From: Clostridia bacterium UC5.1-2E3
Lineage (GTDB): Bacteria; Bacillota; Clostridia; Lachnospirales; Lachnospiraceae
NCBI GenBank assembly: GCA_001304875.1
Contig: BBZO01000020.1
Location: 1 to 64,000 of the forward strand
DNA: 64,000 nucleotides
Reading direction: 5' to 3'
Under the pieces are notes generated by a model that saw only the letters and a list, made by a program, of their open reading frames with translations, was not told the origin of the DNA and did not search any database. The translations under genes were made by a program, and so were the position numbers. This document shows, piece by piece, positions 1-8,156 of this stretch. Every line of letters begins with the position of its first letter. The first letter of the stretch is position 1.

Positions 1-1
1 G

Positions 2-352
2 ATGTCCGGGGAGATGGCGAGAAAGGAGCGGATTTTAAAAAGCCTTAAGATGATCCGCGGGGAGCAGGCAGCTGTCGATGAGGCGGAGAAGCGGCAGATG
101 GAGTCGGTGCTCTATGCGCTGGCGATGAAGTTTCTGACAAAGGAAGAGCTGGAAGAAGTATGGGAGGTGTTTCGTATGACCGTGTTGGGTGAGATTCTGG
201 TGGAGCATGGGAAGGAGATTGGAATCGAGGCGTTCATCCTCGACAATCTGGAAGAAAATATCCCGCGTGACCGCATTATAGACAAGCTGGTTCGACGATT
301 TTCTCTGACTCGGGAGAGTGCGGAGAGTTATTTTCATAAATTCGTAGAATAA
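2..352 (+). CDS. Rpn-family nuclease, C-terminal part (cut by window edge)
   Basis: C-terminal portion of an Rpn (recombination-promoting nuclease, PD-(D/E)XK, 'putative transposase') protein. The catalytic nuclease core is missing because the gene runs in from outside the window; the ATG at base 2 is probably internal. What remains is the helical, charged tail (GEMARKER, FLTKEELEEVWEVF) followed by the variable end IEAFILDNLEENIP. A Shine-Dalgarno-like gggaggtg (162-169) precedes an in-frame ATG at 176, so a 58-residue C-terminal product could be translated alone. The downstream gene repeats this tail, and a full-length relative lies at 43.7-44.6 kb. Family call by similarity of the tail to the full copy and to known Rpn tails; moderately sure. 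Confidence 0.6.
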   Translation: MSGEMARKERILKSLKMIRGEQAAVDEAEKRQMESVLYALAMKFLTKEELEEVWEVFRMTVLGEILVEHGKEIGIEAFILDNLEENIPRDRIIDKLVRRFSLTRESAESYFHKFVE

Positions 353-563
353 AATACAATCTTGTTTTAGAAAATATCCAGGAGGTGTTTCGTATGACAG
401 TGTTAGGTGAGATATTGGTGGAGCATGGGAAGGAGATTGGGAAAGAAATTGGGATTGCAGAAGGAAGAACCCAGGGAATCGAGGCGTTCATCCTCGACAA
501 TCTGGAAGAAAACATCCCGCGCGGCCGGATCATAGACAAGCTGATCCGCCGCTTTTCCCTGTC
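162..563 (+). repeat. Tandem duplication of rpn tail
   Basis: Bases 162-331 and about 380-563 are two copies of the same stretch, including the gggaggtgtttcgtatgac start region and the segment coding IEAFILDNLEENIP. The second copy carries a roughly 40-base insertion and scattered, mainly third-position differences, so the duplication is not recent or has been maintained under selection. Confidence 0.75.
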
Positions 564-617
564 GAGGAGGATGCGGAGCGATGTTACCGCCGCGTTCTGG
601 ACAACGCCGTTCTTTAA
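394..617 (+). CDS. Stand-alone duplicate of the Rpn C-terminal domain (RpnS-like)
   Basis: Encodes about 74 residues starting MTVLGEILVEHGKEIG, nearly the same as the end of the preceding rpn gene but with an extra 14-residue block (KEIGIAEGRTQG region). It has its own strong ribosome site, ggaggtg at 381-387, six bases before ATG 394. A one-base loss near 565 breaks the frame; restored, the protein ends SREDAERCYRRVLDNAVL. In enterobacterial rpn genes the C-terminal domain is translated from an internal start and neutralises the nuclease. Here that segment exists as a separate gene. The role as antitoxin is inference; it could also be a decayed duplication. Confidence 0.5.
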
Positions 618-657
618 GATGAAAATGTAAAAAAGTACCATCCGCAAAAAATTTCCC

Positions 658-687
658 AGTGTGATTTTCGCAAATCGTCACATACTA
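658..687 (+). promoter_or_regulatory. Possible SigG-type promoter of spoIVB
   Basis: CATACTA at 681-687 matches the -10 element of the forespore sigma factor SigG (CATWMTA), 48 bases before the spoIVB start. A convincing -35 was not found at the expected 17-18 base spacing, so this is suggestive only. SigG control of spoIVB is known in Bacillus subtilis. Confidence 0.3.
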
Positions 688-734
688 TCAGAGAACTTTC
701 TCAAACGAAGGTTTCATTCCAAGGAGGTAGTGAC

Positions 735-2010
735 ATGACGCGAAAAGAACGGCTGAGGAAATGGCTGATCCTGGCTTTCTGGACCGGCCTTTTGTTTACC
801 CTGTGGTTCTCCTACGACTATGCCAGAGCTATGATCCCGGATAAGCTGAGCATTGTGGTGGACGAGAAGGAGACGTTTCGTTTTCCCTTCCCCGTGCAGG
901 CGACAGTCCTGGACGACAGCCAGGAGGTAGTTTTAAATAATGAATCCAATATTCCTGCGGGCCAGCTCCATCTCCAGCGGGACGAGACATTTTCTCTCTA
1001 TTCAGAAAACCAGGGAACCTACCACCTGGGGCTGAAGCTGTTCGGCCTCATCGATTTTAAAGACATCGAGATCGAGGTGGTGGACACCCAGTACGCAATC
1101 CCCTGCGGAACTCCGGTGGGCATTTACTTAAAATCCGACGGCGTGATGGTCATTGGAACCGGCGAGGTCACAGGGAAGGACGGCTCCGTCAGCGAGCGGC
1201 CGACGGGCTTTTAAAATCCGGCGATTACATTGAGGCCATCAACGGCCAGCCGCTGGGCGATAAGGACGACATGATCCAGGCGGTCAACGCATCCGGCGAG
1301 TCCACGCTGGTTCTGGATGTGCGGCGCGGCGGCGACGAGCTGAAGATAGAAATGAACCCTGTTGCCACCGCCGAGGGCGATTATAAGCTGGGCCTGTGGA
1401 TCCGCGATGACACCCAGGGCATCGGAACCATGACCTACGTGGACATGAACGGAAATTTCGGGGCACTGGGGCACGGAATCAGCGACAGCGACACGGGAAT
1501 GCTTGTGGATATCACGGAGGGGGAGCTCTATGAGACAGACATTATGGGCATTGAAAAGGATCTCTTGGCAGCCCTGGCGTTATGTCAGGCGTTATCTATT
1601 ACGGCGACAATTCTTCTCTTGGTCACATTTCTGCTAACACGGACCAGGGAATCTTCGGCACCGTCAACGACCGTTACCAGAAGAAGATCACGTCCGAGCC
1701 CCTCCCCATCGCCTACCGGCAGGATATACAGAAGGGGCGGGCATATATACGCAGCAGTATATCCGGAGAGGTACGGGATTACGAGATAGAAATTCAGAAA
1801 ATAGACTATTCGACCGCGCACAAAAATAAAGGGATGGTCATCAAGGTGGTGGACGAGGAACTGCTTGCCCTGACCGGCGGGATCGTCCAGGGCATGAGCG
1901 GCAGCCCGATCATACAGAACGGAAAACTGATCGGTGCGGTTACGCATGTGTTTGTCCAGGATTCGACGAAAGGGTATGGGATATTTATTGAAAATATGCT
2001 TTCGCATTGA
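735..2010 (+). CDS. spoIVB: SpoIVB peptidase (stage IV sporulation protein B)
   Basis: Serine peptidase of family S55. In sporulating Firmicutes it is secreted from the forespore and activates pro-SigK processing through SpoIVFA. An N-terminal membrane anchor (residues about 10-30) is followed by a PDZ domain (around SGDYIEAINGQPLGD) and the peptidase domain. The catalytic His is in GALGHGIS and the Ser in QGMSGSPII. Two one-base losses, near 1200 and 1580, break the frame; each restored frame joins smoothly to conserved sequence, so I read this as one intact gene of about 425 residues. ATG 735 follows aaggagg at 721-727. spo0A lies downstream as in other clostridia, but here with an antitoxin gene in between. 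Confidence 0.93.
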
Positions 2011-2093
2011 GGCATTTGGAAAACGGGGGCAGCGGGGGGCCGCCCCGCAGTGCCCTGTCAGCTTCTCCAGATGGCAGTATCGATTCCGGAACC

Positions 2094-2247
2094 ATTTACA
2101 ACTGGAATACATACAATATAAATACAAAAAGCAAATATAGCTATATAAAATAGAGATAAAAACAAGATAATAATCATATAAATAAATACAATATAAATAT
2201 AATATATATACAATACACTTGACACCCGCTCCGCCCCATGCTATCCT
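2094..2247 (+). promoter_or_regulatory. AT-rich spacer with dinJ promoter
   Basis: After spoIVB the sequence changes abruptly to about 120 bases of A/T-rich DNA containing two exact copies of ATACAATATAAATA (2111-2124, 2186-2199). It ends in a good SigA promoter: TTGACA 2219-2224, 17-base spacer, TATCCT 2242-2247. This promoter can drive dinJ and perhaps spo0A. The rest of the 2011-2297 gap holds no gene that I can support. Confidence 0.5.
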
Positions 2248-2297
2248 GTTTCTGACAAAACACAAATCTCACCCCATGAAAGGAGCCTCCATTCACC

Positions 2298-2584
2298 ATG
2301 TCCCAGACAATGATCACCTTCCGCATGGACCAGGAGCTAAAGAAAAGTATGGAGCAGACCTGCGCCGACATGGGCCTCACCATGACGGCCGCATTTACCA
2401 TATTCGCCAAAAAGTCGTGCGCGAGCGCCGCATCCCCTTCGAGGTAACCGCCGGTCCCGCCGCGCAGCCTGCCCCCGACGTTTCATCCGCTTCTTCTGCC
2501 CCCTTCGACACCGTGTCGAACGCTGTCGAAACTTGCGGTAAGAACCCGTTGTCATCGCTCACTGCGCCGGACTATAATCATTAG
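2298..2584 (+). CDS. RelB/DinJ-family antitoxin, no toxin partner
   Basis: Reconstructed protein begins MSQTMITFRMDQELKKSM and continues CADMGLTMTAAFTIFAKK-VVRERRIPFEV. This is the characteristic ribbon-helix-helix N-terminus of RelB/DinJ antitoxins (FRMD...LGLTM..AFTIFAK), which repress their own operon and neutralise YafQ/RelE-type mRNA interferases. One G has been lost near 2411 (aaaaagtcg), which splits it into two frames; without correction it stops after about 47 residues. The tail after IPFEV is low-complexity and unlike the family. No RelE/YafQ-like gene follows: the next gene is spo0A, 33 bases downstream. Orphan antitoxin is therefore the best description. Confidence 0.72.
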
Positions 2585-2617
2585 TGCACAGAGAAAAGAG
2601 ACAGGAGGGAAGCTTAG

Positions 2618-3427
2618 ATGTCAGAGCTTAATATTGCAATCGCAGATGATAATCAGCAGACACTGGATCTGCTTACAGAAATACTGGAAGGCGAAGAAGG
2701 GATCCGCATTGTCGGAAAGGCGGATAACGGAGAGGACGCTTACAATATGATTATGAAAACGTCACCGGATGTTGTCTTATTGGATGTCATCATGCCAAAA
2801 ATGGACGGAATTTCGGTGATGGAGAAGGTGAAAGGCAGCGGCAGGACAAAAGAGAACCCGTCGTTTATCATGGTATCCGCCGCCGGCAGCGAAAATGTGA
2901 CGGCAGACGCGTTCCGCATGGGCGCCAATTATTTCATCATGAAGCCCTTCAGCCGCGACGTGGTTGTAGACAAAATCCGCCGCGTGGGGAACACCAGAGG
3001 CAGGGCCGGCATTGCGGCGGCCGCGGGCATCAGAAAGGTGAAGCCCTATGTCAACAAGGCGGAGTACATAGAGCAGAACCTGGAAAACGACGTGACGCAG
3101 ATGCTCCATGAGCTGGGCATTCCCGCGCACATCAAGGGATACCAGTATCTGAGGGATGCCATCATCATTTCCGTGGGAGACCAGGAGATGCTCACATCGG
3201 TCACGAAAATTTTATATCCGTCGATTGCCAAAAAGCATCAGACCACGCCCAGCCGTGTGGAGCGGGCCATAAGGCATGCGATCGAGGTGGCGTGGAGCCG
3301 CGGAAAGATGGACACCATCAACGACCTGTTCGGCTACACGGTCAGCAACGGCAAGGGAAAACCGACCAACTCTGAGTTTATCGCCCTAATTGCCGATAAA
3401 ATTCGCCTGGATTACAAGAGAATGTAG
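2618..3427 (+). CDS. spo0A: Sporulation master regulator Spo0A
   Basis: Response regulator that commits the cell to sporulation when phosphorylated. The receiver domain covers residues 1-125 with the acidic pocket D10/D11, phospho-acceptor D56 (LLDVIMP) and the conserved Lys in IMKPFS. The C-terminal Spo0A DNA-binding domain (about 150-269) has the recognition region [21 protein letters not shown]. The 269-residue length matches the family and the frame is intact. ATG 2618 follows aggaggga. It lies downstream of spoIVB, the usual clostridial order. Clostridia lack Spo0F/Spo0B, so phosphorylation is expected directly from orphan histidine kinases, none of which is in this window. Confidence 0.98.
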   Translation: MSELNIAIADDNQQTLDLLTEILEGEEGIRIVGKADNGEDAYNMIMKTSPDVVLLDVIMPKMDGISVMEKVKGSGRTKENPSFIMVSAAGSENVTADAFRMGANYFIMKPFSRDVVVDKIRRVGNTRGRAGIAAAAGIRKVKPYVNKAEYIEQNLENDVTQMLHELGIPAHIKGYQYLRDAIIISVGDQEMLTSVTKILYPSIAKKHQTTPSRVERAIRHAIEVAWSRGKMDTINDLFGYTVSNGKGKPTNSEFIALIADKIRLDYKRM

Positions 3428-3457
3428 AAAACAGGTGGAAAACATACCGATTTTATC

Positions 3458-3486
3458 TTCCTAATTCCAAAATTATATTGTATAAT
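3458..3486 (+). promoter_or_regulatory. Probable glgA promoter
   Basis: A perfect -10 TATAAT (3481-3486) lies 37 bases before the glgA start, with a weak -35 (TTCCTA, 3458-3463) at 17-base spacing. The surrounding DNA is locally AT-rich. Confidence 0.45.
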
Positions 3487-3523
3487 ACAATCAGCTATGT
3501 AGTAGAATTGGAGGGTTAAACGG

Positions 3524-4969
3524 ATGAAGAATATTCTATTTATCGCATCGGAAGCTGTGCCTTTTATCAAGACGGGAGGATTGGCGGATGTCGTCGGTTC
3601 CCTGCCCAAATGTTTTGACAAAGAATATTTTGATGTGAGAGTCATTATCCCCAAATATCTCTGTATCAAGGAGTCATACCGCAATGATATGAGATATCTG
3701 AATCATTTTTATATGAACTATCTGGGGCAGGACCGGTATGTGGGGATACTGGAGTATGTCTACGAGGGAATCACCTTTTACTTTATCGACAATGAGAGCT
3801 ATTTTAACGGGGCCAAGCCGTATGGGGACTGGTATTGGGACCTGGAGAAGTTCGCGTTTTTCTCCAAGGCTGCGCTGTCTGCGCTCCCTGTGATCGGCTT
3901 TAAGCCCGATGTGATTCACTGCCATGACTGGCAGACCGGACTGGTTCCGGTACATTTAAAGGACCGTTTCCACGAAGGAGAATTTTTCCGGGATATCAAA
4001 TCCGTGATGACCATACACAACTTAAAGTTCCAGGGCGTCTGGGACGTGAAGACCATCCAGCGGTTCTCCGAGCTTCCGGACTACTATTTCACCCCCGATA
4101 AGCTGGAGGCCTACAAAAACGGCAACATGTTAAAGGGCGGTCTGGTCTACGCCGACGCCATCACCACCGTCAGCAACACCTATGCGGAGGAGATCAAGAC
4201 TCCGTTCTACGGCGAGGGGCTGGACGGGCTCATGCGGGCGAGGTCCAACAGCCTCCGGGGCATTGTGAACGGCATCGACTACGATGATTTCAATCCGGAG
4301 ACCAACCCCATGATCGTCCAGAATTACAACGCGAAGAATTTCCGCAAGGAGAAGATCAAGAACAAGCGCGCCCTTCAGCAGGAGTTAGGGCTTTCGCAGG
4401 ACGATAAGAAATTTATGATCGGCATTGTGTCCCGTCTGACCGACCAGAAGGGCTTCGATCTGATCCAGTGCGTGATGGACGAGATCTGCACCGAGGATGT
4501 GCAGCTGGTGGTTCTCGGCACCGGCGACGAGCGGTATGAGAACATGTTCCGCCACTACGACTGGAAATACAACGACAGAGTTTCCGCAAATATTTATTAC
4601 TCAGAGGCCATGTCGCACAAGATCTATGCATCCTGCGACGCGTTTCTGATGCCGTCCCTCTTCGAGCCCTGCGGCTTAAGCCAGCTCATGGCCCTGCGCT
4701 ACGGCACGGTACCGATCGTCAGGGAGACGGGCGGCTTGAAGGACACCGTCATCCCCTACAACGAGTACGAGGGAACCGGAACCGGATTCTCCTTCGCCAA
4801 CTACAACGCCCACGAGATGCTGGACTGCATCCGCTACGCGAAGTACGTCTACTACGACAAAAAGCGGGAGTGGAACAAGATCATCGACCGGGCCATGGCG
4901 GCGGATTTCTCCTGGAGGACCTCGGCGCTCAAGTACCAGGAGCTTTATGACTGGCTGATCGGATATTAA
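3524..4969 (+). CDS. glgA: Glycogen synthase (ADP-glucose, GT5)
   Basis: Transfers glucose from ADP-glucose to the growing alpha-1,4-glucan in storage polysaccharide synthesis. The 481-residue protein has the N-terminal KTGGLADVVGSLP motif that binds ADP-glucose and the GT-B C-terminal domain with SRLTDQKGFDL and the E-x7-E motif FEPCGLSQ. Length and ends match the family and the frame is intact. ATG 3524 follows ggagg. No other glg gene is adjacent. Clostridia often build glycogen before sporulation, which fits its place after spo0A, but that functional link is inference. Confidence 0.95.
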   Translation: MKNILFIASEAVPFIKTGGLADVVGSLPKCFDKEYFDVRVIIPKYLCIKESYRNDMRYLNHFYMNYLGQDRYVGILEYVYEGITFYFIDNESYFNGAKPYGDWYWDLEKFAFFSKAALSALPVIGFKPDVIHCHDWQTGLVPVHLKDRFHEGEFFRDIKSVMTIHNLKFQGVWDVKTIQRFSELPDYYFTPDKLEAYKNGNMLKGGLVYADAITTVSNTYAEEIKTPFYGEGLDGLMRARSNSLRGIVNGIDYDDFNPETNPMIVQNYNAKNFRKEKIKNKRALQQELGLSQDDKKFMIGIVSRLTDQKGFDLIQCVMDEICTEDVQLVVLGTGDERYENMFRHYDWKYNDRVSANIYYSEAMSHKIYASCDAFLMPSLFEPCGLSQLMALRYGTVPIVRETGGLKDTVIPYNEYEGTGTGFSFANYNAHEMLDCIRYAKYVYYDKKREWNKIIDRAMAADFSWRTSALKYQELYDWLIGY

Positions 4970-4985
4970 GATTGCGGAGAAGAGA

Positions 4986-5443
4986 ATGACATATGTAAAC
5001 GAATTTCTGAATAATCAGCTTTTGATGAGCGGTATCATCGGCTGGCTGGTGGCCCAGTTTTTAAAGACGGTCATCGACATCGCCCTGAACCAGTCCTTCA
5101 ACCCGGAGCGGCTGGTGGGCTCCGGCGGCATGCCCAGCTCCCACTCGTCCACCATGTGCGCGCTGACCACGGCGGCGTTCATTAAGTACGGCGCGGGGAG
5201 CTTCGAGTTCGCCATCAGCTTCATCATGGCCATGGTGGTCATGTACGACGCCATCGGCGTGCGCCAGGAGACCGGCAAGCAGGCGAAGCTTTTGAACAGT
5301 CTGGTCTTTGAGAATGTGCTCAAGCTGGATGCGGTGCTGCTCCAGAAAAAACTGAAGGAATACGTGGACACACCCCCCTCCAGGTGGTTGCCGGTGCCGT
5401 GCTGGGTATCGCCATCGCCATTGGGATGGCGGGATGGTTCTAG
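4986..5443 (+). CDS. DUF212 / divergent PAP2 family membrane protein
   Basis: Small membrane protein of the YuiD/DUF212 family, related to acid phosphatases and vanadium haloperoxidases. The signature GSGGMPSSHSSTM (residues about 45-57) and VRQETGKQAKLLN are present, with hydrophobic segments near the N-terminus and at residues 75-92. One G is missing near 5368 (tacgtggacac); corrected, the C-terminus reads GHTPLQVVAGAVLG followed by a final membrane helix and a stop at 5441-5443. It starts 17 bases after glgA and is probably cotranscribed. Substrate and physiological role are unknown. Confidence 0.82.
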
Positions 5444-5491
5444 AGAAAATTGAGATGGAGTCGCTGTGAGGGCGGATGAGGAGTCATTGCC

Positions 5492-5511
5492 GGAGCAGCG
5501 GCTCCATTTTT
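5492..5511 (+). terminator. Rho-independent terminator
   Basis: Stem ggagc/gctcc with a four-base loop followed by attttt, about 50 bases after the DUF212 gene. The stem is short (5 bp), so efficiency is uncertain. Confidence 0.5.
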
Positions 5512-5630
5512 GAAGCATCAGATGCTGACCCCTGCGCCGTTCATCAGTTGCGCAATCCCTCTTTTTTATTATAATAAGCGGAGAAATTTTGCTCAACATC
5601 CAAAGACATCCGAAGAAATGAGGTACAGAC

Positions 5631-6210
5631 ATGATACATGAACAGATCGTCCTGGCGTCCGCGTCCCCGCGCCGCCGGGAGTTGATGGAGCAGATCGGCA
5701 TACATCCCGAGATCATTCCCAGCCAGGTGGAGGAGGTGGTCACCAGCTCCAACCCGGAGCAGGTGGTGATGGAGCTGGCGGGGCAGAAGGCCAGGGAAGT
5801 GGCGGACCGCCTGGGGGATAACCGCATCGTGGTGGGTTCCGACACCGTGGTGGCCGTGGACGGCGCGATTCTGGGAAAGCCGGCCAGTGAGGAGGAAGCC
5901 TGCGCCATGATCCGCAGGATTGCCGGACGCACCCACCAGGTGTTCACCGGTGTGTCCATTGTGCGTGGACAGAGGGAAAAGACATTCGCCGTGGAGAGCC
6001 GCGTGACGGTCTACCCCATGAGCGAGGAAGAGATACGCGGGTACGTGGCGGCCGGAGAGTCCATGGACAAGGCCGGGGCCTACGGGGATCCAGGGCCGTT
6101 TCGCCGCGTTTATCAGGGAGCTATCCGGTTCCTACACCAACGTGATGGGATTGCCGGTGGGGCGGCTCTATCAGGAGTTAAAGGCTTTTTCGGAGGAAAA
6201 TGATGATTAA
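5631..6210 (+). CDS. maf: Maf-like nucleoside triphosphate pyrophosphatase
   Basis: House-cleaning pyrophosphatase that hydrolyses non-canonical or modified NTPs (dTTP/UTP pyrophosphatase class). The N-terminal LASASPRRRELM, central GSDTVV and DKAGAYG motifs are all present. One extra G near 6088 (tacggggatcc) shifts the frame; corrected it continues GIQGRFAAFI and NVMGLPVGRLYQEL to a stop at 6208-6210, giving a normal length of about 192 residues. The end overlaps the start of the next gene by 8 bases, indicating translational coupling. It heads a compact run through the DUF5721 gene at 11.9 kb. Confidence 0.93.
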
Positions 6211-6986
6211 GATGATTGCGTCGGATATCGACGGAACCTGGTGCGCGACGGCGAGAACCAGCTGGATGAGGAGCTTTTTGACGTGATTCTTAAGCTCAAG
6301 AAAAAAGGAATCTATTTTGTGGCGGCCAGCGGGCGGCAGACCCACAGCATCGAGGGGCTGTTTGCCCCATCCGCGACAAGATTTTCTATATCGGGCACAA
6401 CGGCGCCTATGTGGGCTGCTACGGCAGAAATTTGTTCCTCTACCCCATGGATCCGGAGCTTCGCCGGGAGATTGTGGAGGACATCAAGGCCGACCCGTAC
6501 CTGGACGTTATGATCGAGGGCGAGCGGGACGCCTATCTGGAGCCGTACAATCAGGATTTCGTCCGCTGGATGACAGAAGGATATAAATTCCAGGTGAAGC
6601 TGGTGGACGATGCCAGGACGGTGACGGAGCCGGTCATCAAGGTGTCCGGCTACGGCCTATCCCACATCCACGAGTCGGCGGCCCGCCTGCAGGAGAAATA
6701 CAGAGGCAGATTAAAGGTCACCCTCTCCGGCGAGGAGTGGATCGACTGCATGGCCCCGGAGGTCAACAAGGGGCAGGCGCTTAAGACGCTGCAGGAGAGC
6801 CTGGGGATTTCCCCGCGGGAGACCATGGCCTTCGGCGACCAGTTAAACGATCTGGAGCTTCTGGACCGGGCCTACTACAGCTTCGCCGTGGCCAACGCCC
6901 GGCCGGAGGTGCGCTCCGCCGCCAGGTTCCAGACGGATACCAACGTAAACGGCGGAGTGCTCAAGATACTGAAACAACTGCTGTAA
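6203..6986 (+). CDS. Cof-type HAD-family hydrolase
   Basis: Haloacid-dehalogenase superfamily phosphatase of the Cof/IIB class, about 261 residues. Motif I is SDIDGT, motif II lies in VAASGRQTHS, and motif III/IV is NKGQALK...AFGDQLNDLELL. The cap domain lies between, as usual for sugar- or nucleotide-phosphate phosphatases; the substrate cannot be deduced. Two one-base losses near 6238 (acctgg for accctgg) and 6368 (gccccatcc) break the frame, and the conserved sequence resumes directly after each. ATG 6203 is six bases after ggagg 6192-6196. Confidence 0.9.
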
Positions 6987-6999
6987 CGAGGAGGCGCGC

Positions 7000-8156
7000 G
7001 TGAAATTTATCCATACCTCCGATCTGCATATCGGAAAAATCGTGAACGGGTTCCCCATGCTGGAGGACCAGCGGGCCGTGCTTGCCCAGGTGGTGCAGTG
7101 CGCCAGGGAGGAGCAGGCGGACGCCGTGTTTCTCTGCGGGGATATCTACGACCGCTCCGTGGCCCCGGCGGCTGCGGTGCAGGTCTTCGACTGGTTTCTG
7201 ACGTCGCTTGCGGATCTGGGGCTTAAGGTGTTTGTCATCGCCGGGAACCACGACTGCGGCGAGCGGGTGGAGTTTGCAAGCGGCATCTTAAGCCGCGCGG
7301 GCGTCCACATCGAGGGAAAGCCCAGGGAGCAGGCGGCCTTCGTGGACATGGAGGACGAGCACGGCCCTCTGCGGATCCACCTTCTGCCCTTCGCCCGTCC
7401 CGCCGAGGTGCGGCGCTCTATGGCGGGGAGTGCGGGGATTTCGAGACAGCTGTGCGCGCCCAGCTGGCCCATGCCAGGATCGTAAAGGGCGGCAGAAATA
7501 TCCTGCTGACCCATCATTTCGTCGTGAACGGCAGCCATCTGCCGGAGGTCTGCGATTCCGACAGTCGTTTAAGTGTTGGCGGCGCGGATCAGGTGAACGC
7601 GGCGCTTTTTAAGCAGTTTGACTATGTGGCCCTGGGGCATATCCACGGGCGGCAGCGGATCGGGGAGAGACATGTCTGGTATTCCGGCTCCCCGCTGAAA
7701 TATTCGTTTTCGGAGATTCATCATAAGAAATGCGTCCTCATCGGCGAGATGGACGCGGCGGGAAACGTAAGCCTTAAGGAGCGGGAGCTCACCCCCTTGC
7801 GCGATATGAGAAAGATCGAGGGGCCGCTCAGGGAGCTGGTCCGCGCCGGAAATGCGCTGGAGGAAAATGATCCGGCCTTAAGCGACTATCTTCTGGCCGT
7901 GCTCACCGACGAGGAGGAGCTGGCGGATCCCATCGGCGCGCTGCGGGGCGTCTATCCCAACATCATGCAGATCGCGTTTAAGCGGGAGGAAAAGCGGGAG
8001 GAGGCGGAAGCCGCCGCGGCGGCCATTTTAAAGGACAGGGATCCGGCCAGCCTGTACCGCGAATTTTTCCGTCTGGTGACGGGGGAGGAGTTAAGCGGGC
8101 GGCAGGAGGAGATCATAGAGGAGGAGGCGCGAAGCGCCCTGGAGGTGACGGAGTGA
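7000..8156 (+). CDS. sbcD: SbcCD exonuclease, nuclease subunit SbcD
   Basis: Mre11-like metallophosphoesterase that with SbcC cuts hairpins and protein-blocked DNA ends. Phosphoesterase motifs are visible: HTSDLHIG, CGDIYDRS, IAGNHDCG, THHFV and ALGHIHGRQ. GTG start at 7000 follows gaggaggcg. A lost G near 7415 (cggcgctct) breaks the frame once. The protein is about 385 residues after correction, normal for the family. Its stop overlaps the sbcC start by 4 bases (gtgag), so the two subunits are translationally coupled. Confidence 0.95.

Noticed and set aside
735-2010. spoIVB and other split genes as pseudogenes
   Set aside because: Breaks are one-base homopolymer-type changes spread evenly, including in essential genes, with no other decay. 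Error is the simpler explanation.
2298-2584. Toxin gene accompanying the DinJ-like antitoxin
   Set aside because: Only 33 bases separate it from spo0A, and the downstream extension does not resemble RelE or YafQ.
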